A program made the translations under genes and the position numbers. DNA of 64,000 nt from CAYMZZ01 sp046297935 (GTDB lineage Bacteria; Bacteroidota; Bacteroidia; Chitinophagales; Chitinophagaceae), in assembly GCA_046297935.1 (NCBI GenBank), contig JBKBHA010000012.1, positions 1 to 64,000 of the forward strand, written 5' to 3'. A model generated the notes under the pieces. The model had not been told where the DNA came from. It made no database searches and worked only from the letters and a program-made list of their open reading frames with translations. Positions 57,777 to 64,000 of this stretch are shown here, piece after piece; the first letter of the stretch is position 1; the number at the start of each line of letters is the position of its first letter.

Positions 57777-58675
57777 AAATCCGGATAATCCGTAATCACC
57801 CCGTCCACTCCCGCCTTCACGAGGCTGTCAATCCTTTCCCGGCTGTTAACGGTCCAGGGAATAACGCGCATATGCTGTTTATGACACCAATCAATCATAG
57901 AAGCGGTTACTGCTTCGTGGGCCGGACTGTAAATGGCGGGTGTGAATCCCAGTTCTTTGATCCTTGTTTCCACATCAGCTGCTACCGGCGCTTCAGTAAG
58001 CAGAGCGGTGGGAATGGCTGGATAGTGTTCGTGTATATAGCGAAGACTGCGCGGATCGAATGATTGGATGGTCACATATTTTTCCATTCTTCTTTCTTTT
58101 ACCACGTTCATCAGCAACTCACAAAATTCGGCTGCCGCGGGGTGATAGACTCCATCTCCTTCCGGCGATATTTTTGTTTCGATATTAAAAAACGGAATGG
58201 GCATTTGATGTTGTTGAGCATAGCTGCTTACACTATCGAAGATGGCTGCCAGCAGCGGCTTGCTGACTGCAATTTTTTGCTGTTGCGGAAAACGCGGATG
58301 TGGACGCATGCCCACATCGTAGCGGCTGAGTTCGGAAAAACTCATCCGATAAATATTGTACTGCTTTTCTTCCTCGGCACTGATCGGTTTCCCATCGGGC
58401 GCCGTCGCAATTTCATGTCCCATCCACGGCTCATGTGAAAGCACCACCTGGCTGTCGGCAGTAATCACCACATCCATTTCCAGGGTGTTTACCCCTAGCT
58501 CCATGGCTTTATGCATGGCGGGCCAGGTATTTTCTGGCATCAATCCGCGACAGCCGCGGTGACCCTGTATATCGATACCGGAAAGATCCATGTCGGCTGG
58601 CTGTTTGCTTTTGTCGGGTCCCTGGCAACTCATGAGCAGCAGGATTATAATTAAACTATAGTGGTAGCTTTTCAT
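57758..58675 (-). CDS. glycerophosphodiester phosphodiesterase lipoprotein
   Basis: A 305-residue protein with signal LLLMSC. GDPD TIM-barrel: catalytic His in QGHRGCRGLMPENTW, Glu/Asp pair in TLEMDVVITAD, LSHEPWMG and the C-terminal VDGVITDYPDL. It would hydrolyse glycerophosphodiesters to glycerol-3-phosphate and an alcohol in the periplasm. The C-terminal codons fall in a microsatellite. The start overlaps the PaiB stop by 1 bp (TAATG). Confidence 0.92.
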   Translation of the reverse strand: MKSYHYSLIIILLLMSCQGPDKSKQPADMDLSGIDIQGHRGCRGLMPENTWPAMHKAMELGVNTLEMDVVITADSQVVLSHEPWMGHEIATAPDGKPISAEEEKQYNIYRMSFSELSRYDVGMRPHPRFPQQQKIAVSKPLLAAIFDSVSSYAQQHQMPIPFFNIETKISPEGDGVYHPAAAEFCELLMNVVKERRMEKYVTIQSFDPRSLRYIHEHYPAIPTALLTEAPVAADVETRIKELGFTPAIYSPAHEAVTASMIDWCHKQHMRVIPWTVNSRERIDSLVKAGVDGVITDYPDLVRGER

Positions 58676-59301
58676 TATTTTGTCCAGGCTTCTCGTTTCT
58701 CCATTTCGGATGCAATGCTTCTTGCTGCCTCATTGCCATCCCGAAGTTGGCGAATAATGTTTTTATAACTGGCCTCGTCGCGATTCTGGCTTAGCTTGAA
58801 CACATTGTCGAGCCGGGTCACCTTCATCTCAAAGCCCGCAATAGCCGGAACCAGTTTTGAGATATACGCTTCCGAAAGATCTTCGTAATTGGCACCCGAA
58901 CGGGGGTTACCTTCAAAATGAGCAGTTGTTTTGCGCAATATCTCTCGTAATTCAGATTCTTCCAGGAACCGAATCTTGCCGCGGGCATGCACGGTCATAT
59001 AATTCCAGGTACTTCCCTGCGCCGGATTGCTGTACCAACTGGCGCTTACATAACAATGGGCGCCGGTAAACAGCGCCAGGGCATGCGGATTCTGAGAAAA
59101 AGCTTTGTGATGATCGGTTTGCCGCATCATATGGCCGTACAGAAACAACTCATCCTCTTTCCACTCCGGCAAAACCGGCACCTGCGTGGCCACGGGTCGC
59201 TGCTCCTGATCCACCCCGGTGAGGCAAACGAACGGATGGTCCTTTATAAACTCTTTAATCGTTGCTGCATCCTGTTCCTGGAAATAAGGAAGTTTATACA
59301 T
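58675..59301 (-). CDS. PaiB-type FMN-binding protein
   Basis: A 208-residue protein of the PaiB family (negative transcriptional regulators or FMN-binding flavoproteins). It has a split-barrel with PVATQVPVLPEW, LYGHMMRQTDHHKAF, GAHCYVSASWYSNPAQGSTWNYM and KLVPAIAGFEMKV. It is translationally coupled to the GDPD gene. A promoter (59306-59336) places the transcription start at the ATG. Confidence 0.9.
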   Translation of the reverse strand: MYKLPYFQEQDAATIKEFIKDHPFVCLTGVDQEQRPVATQVPVLPEWKEDELFLYGHMMRQTDHHKAFSQNPHALALFTGAHCYVSASWYSNPAQGSTWNYMTVHARGKIRFLEESELREILRKTTAHFEGNPRSGANYEDLSEAYISKLVPAIAGFEMKVTRLDNVFKLSQNRDEASYKNIIRQLRDGNEAARSIASEMEKREAWTK

Positions 59302-59305
59302 AAAA

Positions 59306-59336
59306 CAAATTTAAGGACTTTGCCTGCGCAGTGCAA
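59306..59336 (-). promoter_or_regulatory. PaiB-GDPD promoter, leaderless
   Basis: On the minus strand TTG (59334-59336), a 20-bp spacer and TAAATTTG (59306-59313). The -7 ends 4 bp before the ATG at 59301, so the transcript probably starts at or next to the start codon. Confidence 0.65.
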
Positions 59337-59377
59337 CGTTTTATCTGCGGTGCTTGTCAGCCTTGCAAACTGGCAAT

Positions 59378-60343
59378 ATGAAAAGAACCCAACAGTTGTA
59401 TTCATTCCTGTTTACCTGCTTATTCTTCTTTGCAGGCATTACAGCCAGGGCCGGCAACGGTCAACAGACGGTTAATGCCGTGCTTGGCGATGAAAGTTTT
59501 GTCGCCACATTTGGGATAGCGCCTGATGCAGCTACTCCCGAGCAATTTCGACTGCAGTTGCATTTGGCCTATGTGGAAAGGCTGCTGCGTCAACGCGATG
59601 TACAGACACTTTCAAAGAGTCAGCAACAAAATCGGCTTCGGGTGATCGAACTGTTGTCGGCTTACTGGCAGGCAGGCATTTTTCCGACCAACCGCCAATA
59701 CGCCAACGAAAGAAGACCCTGTTTTATCGACGACGAAGGACGTATCTGCGCTGTGGGCTTCTTGTTGGCCGCAACAAGAGGCTTGGAAGCTGCCAAAGAA
59801 ATCAATAAAAGCTACCAATACGAATATGTACTGAACATGCAATCGGAGGCGTTGAATAATTGGGCCGAAGAGTTTGGTTTGACCCTGGAAGAATGTGCCA
59901 TGATTCAGCCTACTTACGGACCTCCTCCCCCTGCTCAGACCAGTTATGCGGAATTGAAAAGTGGCTACGCGGTACCAAGTGCGATACTGGGCGGTGGCAA
60001 CCTGGCTTTGTCGATCGCACAACTGCGCGGGGTAGGAAACAGGAACTGGCACTATGCGGCTTTGATCAGTGGCGGCGGGCAGGTAATTCTTGGTCTTGCC
60101 AATATTCGCAAAAGCCATTACAGCGCAGGCATCAACGGTAGTGGTACTTATACCCGTTATCGCGCGCAGAACAATTTATCCTATATAAATATAGCCATGG
60201 GAACCGCTACATTGGTTACCAGTGCCATCCAACTGATGTCGCATAAGCGATCATCGGGCAAAGGAATTCCCGTAAGCATTTACGGATATCCCAATGAAGC
60301 CAATTCTGTATCTATGGGTTTATCGTATTCGTACCGCTTTTAA
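59378..60343 (+). CDS. exported protein, function unknown
   Basis: A 321-residue protein with signal peptide (LYSFLFTCLFFFAGITARA). The middle (DDEGRICAVGFLLAATRGLE, YVLNMQSEALNNWAEEFGLT) is helical with two conserved-looking Cys. The C-terminal part has several Gly/aromatic strands (LGGGNLALSIAQL, SMGLSYSYRF), so it may be barrel-like or membrane associated. I do not recognise the family. Start at ATG 59378 rather than in-frame codons upstream because of the signal peptide. Confidence 0.6.
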   Translation: MKRTQQLYSFLFTCLFFFAGITARAGNGQQTVNAVLGDESFVATFGIAPDAATPEQFRLQLHLAYVERLLRQRDVQTLSKSQQQNRLRVIELLSAYWQAGIFPTNRQYANERRPCFIDDEGRICAVGFLLAATRGLEAAKEINKSYQYEYVLNMQSEALNNWAEEFGLTLEECAMIQPTYGPPPPAQTSYAELKSGYAVPSAILGGGNLALSIAQLRGVGNRNWHYAALISGGGQVILGLANIRKSHYSAGINGSGTYTRYRAQNNLSYINIAMGTATLVTSAIQLMSHKRSSGKGIPVSIYGYPNEANSVSMGLSYSYRF

Positions 60344-60398
60344 GAAGCTGATCACTGCCCCCACAATCAGGGCAATGCTTGGTGGTTTGGAGAATGAA

Positions 60399-60430
60399 GG
60401 CTGTTCTTTTCAAAGAACGGCCTCTTTTTT
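60399..60430 (+). terminator. rho-independent terminator
   Basis: GGCTGTTCTTT-TC-AAAGAACGGCC forms an 11-bp stem (one G-T), followed by T6. It ends the gene at 60343. Confidence 0.9.
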
Positions 60431-61316
60431 ATTTACGAAAACGCGTGCTTACCTGCATCTCTTTAGAACCCGGCGTGTAAGTATAAAATCCTTCGCCCGA
60501 TTTTACGCCCAGTTTGCCAGCCGTCACCATATTCACCAGCAGTGCGCAGGGAGCATAGCGCGGATTGCCAAAGCCGTCGTGCAAAACTCTCAATATCGAA
60601 AGGCACACATCAAGGCCAATAAAGTCGGCCAACTGCAGCGGACCCATGGGATGCGCCATACCCAGTTTCATCACTGTATCAATTTCCTCTACGCCGGCAA
60701 CACCTTCATGCAAACTCAGGATGGCTTCGTTGATCATGGGCATCAATATCCGGTTAGCTACAAAGCCCGGATAGTCGTTGACCACACAGGGGATTTTTCC
60801 CAGGTTCCGACTCAGATTTACAATGGTATCGGTAACGGCCGCATCAGTAGCATAGCCATTGATGATCTCCACCAGTTTCATCACCGGTACAGGGTTCATA
60901 AAGTGCATGCCAATAACTTTATCGGCACGTTTGGTGGCTGCTGCAATTTCGGTGATGGAAATAGACGAGGTATTAGTGGCCAGTATTGCATCTGGCATAC
61001 AGGCTGCATCCAACTGTTCAAAAATCTTCTTTTTGATCTGCGGATTTTCGGTGGCCGCTTCCACCACCAGTCCGGCCCCTGCCACCCCGGCCGCCAGATC
61101 TGTTTGTGTTTTGATACGGGCCAGCGTATTGGCTTTGTCGGCTTCAGTAATGCCGCCCTTGGCCAACTGCCGGTCAAGGTTTTTGGCAATGGTTGCCAGT
61201 GCTTTCTGCAGCGCCTCCCGCGAAATATCGATCAGCGTAACCTCAAAACCCGATTGGGCAAACACGTGGGCGATGCCATTACCCATGGTACCGGCACCGA
61301 TAACTGAAATCAACAT
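60429..61316 (-). CDS. 3-hydroxyacyl-CoA dehydrogenase (PaaH/Hbd family)
   Basis: This enzyme converts 3-hydroxyacyl-CoA to 3-oxoacyl-CoA with NAD. It has 295 residues, a single dehydrogenase without a fused hydratase. Rossmann motif VIGAGTMGNGIA, the catalytic His/Glu block GMHFMNPVPVMKLVEII, VNDYPGFVANRI and MGPLQLADFIGLD are intact. It acts in butyrate/fatty-acid or phenylacetate breakdown; no partner genes are adjacent. Confidence 0.94.
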   Translation of the reverse strand: MLISVIGAGTMGNGIAHVFAQSGFEVTLIDISREALQKALATIAKNLDRQLAKGGITEADKANTLARIKTQTDLAAGVAGAGLVVEAATENPQIKKKIFEQLDAACMPDAILATNTSSISITEIAAATKRADKVIGMHFMNPVPVMKLVEIINGYATDAAVTDTIVNLSRNLGKIPCVVNDYPGFVANRILMPMINEAILSLHEGVAGVEEIDTVMKLGMAHPMGPLQLADFIGLDVCLSILRVLHDGFGNPRYAPCALLVNMVTAGKLGVKSGEGFYTYTPGSKEMQVSTRFRK

Positions 61317-61424
61317 ATTTTTTAATACAATTGGCGTTAGTAATTCGGCACGTAGCAGCCGTTCTGCTAATGACTGTTAGCGCAAATGTAGGGGTAAAGC
61401 GGCAACCTGCCGCCGTTAGAGGGG

Positions 61425-62066
61425 CTAGTTTTTGTTCTTGAAATCGCCTCTTTTCCAGGACTCGATAAAATCGGCCCAGGCGGCAGGGTTAAATATGTTC
61501 ATGGGAGGTGTCTGTCCCTGATACACTGCTCTGTTAGCGATGCGGTTAAACTGCATGCGGGTAGCTTCGCCGCCGTCGCCCGGCGTTGTTTGTAGTAAAA
61601 TGCGGCGTTTGGCAGCACTGGTATTTTGGCGGGCTATTTCAATATCATCGTCGGGCACATCGGCATTCACAAAATCGCGTGCAAACTGCTCAGGTGTAGG
61701 CCTTGGCCGTATAATAGTAGCCGGCAGGTAAACCGTATCGGTAATCATGAGCTGTATTACACTATACTGATTTCCCTCCAGCGTTTTTGGTATGGTTACT
61801 GTTTTGGGTTTGTAGCTCACGTGGGTAAACTCCACCTCGTCGCCCTTCAGCACTACGATAGAAAACACACCATCGCCATTGGTAATGGTTCCGCGGTTTT
61901 GTCCTTTGATCGACACACTGACTGCGGGAATTCCAACGAGGCTGTCGGCCGTCATGATGACGCCGTACAACTGCACCACCGAATCGCGCACAGATTCAAA
62001 CTGCGCTTTAGCGCTGGCGGGTACGAGGAAGCAACCAATGAGCAGGTATAAGAGTGATTTCTTCAC
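61425..62066 (-). CDS. carboxypeptidase-like beta-sandwich protein
   Basis: A 213-residue protein with a signal peptide ending ASAKAQ. A CarboxypepD_reg-like fold (about 35-115): VQLYGVIMTADSLVGIPAVSVSIKGQNRGTITNGDGVF, VEFTHVSYKPKTV. The remaining 100 residues are polar and helical. Such modules occur at the N-terminus of TonB-dependent receptors; here it is free-standing. Role unknown. Confidence 0.78.
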   Translation of the reverse strand: MKKSLLYLLIGCFLVPASAKAQFESVRDSVVQLYGVIMTADSLVGIPAVSVSIKGQNRGTITNGDGVFSIVVLKGDEVEFTHVSYKPKTVTIPKTLEGNQYSVIQLMITDTVYLPATIIRPRPTPEQFARDFVNADVPDDDIEIARQNTSAAKRRILLQTTPGDGGEATRMQFNRIANRAVYQGQTPPMNIFNPAAWADFIESWKRGDFKNKN

Positions 62067-62125
62067 GATTTCAAAAATAAGCAGTACAATTCTAAATAAG
62101 GCAACAAATTAGAGGCTTCCCTGTT

Positions 62126-62133
62126 TACCTTTG
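62126..62133 (+). promoter_or_regulatory. -7 element upstream of mrp
   Basis: TACCTTTG, followed by CAAATAC, 33 bp before the ATG at 62167. It is the same -7 as in two of the rRNA promoters. No TTG is seen at 19-20 bp, so the -33 is weak. Confidence 0.5.
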
Positions 62134-62166
62134 CAAATACTATTTTTTTTAACAGAAACTTCTCAA

Positions 62167-63258
62167 ATGACGACTGATCAGATATTGATGGCACTGGGCC
62201 ATGTGCAGGAACCCGATCTGGGCAAGGACATAGTGACGCTCAACATGGTGAAAGACATTCAGATTGAGGGAAATAAAGTATCATTTACGGTGGTTTTAAC
62301 GACACCGGCCTGTCCGCTGAAAGACCTGATTCGCCGCAATTGTGAAAACGCCGTGAAAACACATGTGGATGCCGGTGCTCAGGTGACCGTACATTTTGAT
62401 GCACAAACCAGCAGCAAGCGAACCGATCCTGGTTCAGTGCTGCCCAAAGTACGTAATATCATTGCCGTGGTGAGTGGAAAGGGTGGCGTGGGCAAATCGA
62501 CCGTGTCGGCCAATCTGGCGCTGGCCCTGGCCCAAAACGGAGCCAAGGTGGGACTGATGGATGCGGATATATACGGCCCCAGCGTGCCCATCATGTTTGG
62601 CGTACGTGGTGAAAGACCGATGATGGTGGAAATAGAGGGCAAGGGAATGATTGTGCCTCTGGAAAAATACGGCATCAAGCTAATGAGCATTGGACTGCTG
62701 GTCGACGAAAAAAACGCCGTGGTTTGGCGTGGCCCCATGGCCAGCAGCGCCATCCGCCAGTTTGTGACCGATGTGTACTGGGATGAGCTGGACTATCTTG
62801 TTATTGATATGCCTCCCGGTACCGGCGATATCCATCTTACCTTGATGCAACTGGTGCCCGTAACCGGAGCGGTAATCGTTACTACACCTCAGGACGTGGC
62901 ACTTGCCGACGCCAAAAAAGGAATTGCCATGTTTGGACAGGCCCAGCTAAATGTTCCCATCATTGGCCTGGTTGAAAACATGAGCTATTTCACTCCCGCC
63001 GAGCTGCCGGGCAACCGCTATTATATTTTCGGAAAAGAGGGTGGCAAACGCCTGGCCGACGAATACGATCTTCCGTTTCTCGGACAAATTCCATTGGTAC
63101 AATCCATTCGTGAAGGCGGTGACAAGGGTAAGCCCATTATGGCCAGCGACGATCAAATCAGTCGCGATGCTTTTTCCGAGTTCGCGGCTCATGTTGTTCG
63201 CAGCATCTCGATGCGCAATGCCGACATGAGCGCCGAAAAAGTGGCTCAACTGGTGTAG
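62167..63258 (+). CDS. mrp: Mrp/NBP35 family iron-sulfur carrier ATPase
   Basis: A 363-residue protein. An N-terminal MIP18-like domain (HVQEPDLGKDIVTLNMV) precedes the deviant Walker ATPase (SGKGGVGKSTVSANLALA, LMDADIYGPSVPIMFG, VIDMPPGTGD). It holds and delivers Fe-S clusters. The usual C-terminal CxxC is replaced: ENMSYFTPAELPGNRYYIFG has no Cys. The ATG at 62167 is chosen because upstream codons lie within the promoter. Confidence 0.93.
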   Translation: MTTDQILMALGHVQEPDLGKDIVTLNMVKDIQIEGNKVSFTVVLTTPACPLKDLIRRNCENAVKTHVDAGAQVTVHFDAQTSSKRTDPGSVLPKVRNIIAVVSGKGGVGKSTVSANLALALAQNGAKVGLMDADIYGPSVPIMFGVRGERPMMVEIEGKGMIVPLEKYGIKLMSIGLLVDEKNAVVWRGPMASSAIRQFVTDVYWDELDYLVIDMPPGTGDIHLTLMQLVPVTGAVIVTTPQDVALADAKKGIAMFGQAQLNVPIIGLVENMSYFTPAELPGNRYYIFGKEGGKRLADEYDLPFLGQIPLVQSIREGGDKGKPIMASDDQISRDAFSEFAAHVVRSISMRNADMSAEKVAQLV

Positions 63259-63327
63259 GAGTAACATTGCAATAAAGCGGATCGATTTTTTGTAACCTGC
63301 TTGTTGGTTGGTAGCACCCTCAGCAGT

Positions 63328-63750
63328 TCAGTCACCTTTAAATAACAGCTTCGTTAAAAAAGTAGGATGCCCAGGTGGTCGTTCATCTCCTCTGATTTGA
63401 TATGACGTTCCTGTAATATAAATAGTGTCACCGATCGTTTTCGGAAAGTCAGGTAAGTTACACACATATAACACCTGTTTATTGCATTTGATCACTGTGT
63501 CTTTACTACTAGAATGTCGCATCGTAATCAGCGCGATGCTGTTTTCATACGTCTCGAAAGGCGCCCTGCGGTAGAAGTACCCCGGACAATTGCTTGTGTC
63601 AATTTTTAATACCTTGTAATTTTTTAATGAATCAGGTTTTATTTGCTCCTTTTTCTGCACCGAATCCCTTCGTTCAGTATTAATGTTCATGCACCCGATT
63701 ATGGCCATTGACCCCAAAAAAGGCAAAACCAATTTTCGAAAATTTACCAT
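63328..63750 (-). CDS. small lipoprotein, function unknown
   Basis: A 140-residue protein with lipoprotein signal SMAIIGC. The mature part is basic and Ser/Asn-rich near the start and has two Cys pairs (SNCPGYFYR, IKCNKQVLYVCN) with beta-strand spacing. I do not recognise it. Single gene; the following 250 bp to the window edge hold nothing I can call. Confidence 0.6.
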   Translation of the reverse strand: MVNFRKLVLPFLGSMAIIGCMNINTERRDSVQKKEQIKPDSLKNYKVLKIDTSNCPGYFYRRAPFETYENSIALITMRHSSSKDTVIKCNKQVLYVCNLPDFPKTIGDTIYITGTSYQIRGDERPPGHPTFLTKLLFKGD

Positions 63751-64000
63751 TCTCTGCTATTTGATAATGATTAGGAAATTTTTGATTTGCATCAGCATTT
63801 CCATCCCAAACAAATGATAAAAAAGAACACATTCCTAATGGCTACTATTCATTGTTTTTTGGTTCAAATAAGTCAGTCATCGATTTTCGCACCTGTAGCA
63901 CTTGCCAACTGATTTAATTATAATCGCCGTGCCCATCGCTGATCGAACTTAAATAATTTGAATAATTAGGAATAACAAAATATATCCAACGAACTTTGGA

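Noticed and set aside
60294..61307. 337-codon plus-strand frame
   Set aside because: Antisense to the 3-hydroxyacyl-CoA dehydrogenase gene, which is intact; no known motif in the frame.

Overview
The window comes from a member of the Bacteroidota, most likely Chitinophagaceae. The 16S sequence reads like that family, promoters follow the Bacteroidetes TTG-N19/20-TAnnTTTG pattern, and many genes are typical of the group (DUF4476, DUF5683, DUF2911, LemA/TPM, HU-domain proteins, PorT-like barrels). No genus is named because no database search was possible.

Layout. 1-5300: a minus-strand rRNA operon (16S, tRNA-Ile, tRNA-Ala, and 23S cut by the window edge), fed by four tandem promoters at 4.9-5.3 kb. 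5.4-17 kb: ordinary housekeeping (truA, an M1 aminopeptidase, a LemA-LemA-TPM-TPM operon, a PQQ-type sugar dehydrogenase, gapA-pgk, tRNA-Glu). 17.7-23.5 kb: a three-gene operon encoding a CHASE2-like membrane sensor, a FecR-like exported protein and a 1241-residue secreted beta-propeller/caspase protein. It is bracketed by AGGATT-rich repeats in the same orientation. 24-36 kb: an accessory region of visibly AT-richer genes. It holds a TauE permease, a VOC protein, a 1601-residue exonuclease/RecQ/UvrD fusion, an RNase HI with a zinc ribbon, an acyl-carrier-like membrane protein, and HKD (PLD), PD-(D/E)XK and GIY-YIG nuclease-like proteins. The last four sit between two 70-bp direct repeats. 36-64 kb: a sulfatase, rmuC and lon, outer-membrane proteins, a phosphoesterase, parAB, dapB, a TPR histidine kinase with a LuxR-type regulator, an FKBP isomerase, an HU-domain protein, kynU, an atypical SDR, GDPD, PaiB, a 3-hydroxyacyl-CoA dehydrogenase, and Mrp.

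The two parts most worth attention are the CHASE2/FecR/caspase operon, which looks like a sensor-to-protease relay across the inner membrane, and the nuclease cassette, which looks like a defence or mobile-element island. Repeats are abundant and of several kinds: pyrimidine-biased microsatellites just downstream of minus-strand genes, two MITE-like units, an exact 50-bp tandem repeat, and decayed tRNA-Ala copies carrying small palindromes.

The last 250 bases (63751-64000) hold nothing I can call. All functional statements rest on motif reading of the translated sequence; no alignment or structure prediction was run.
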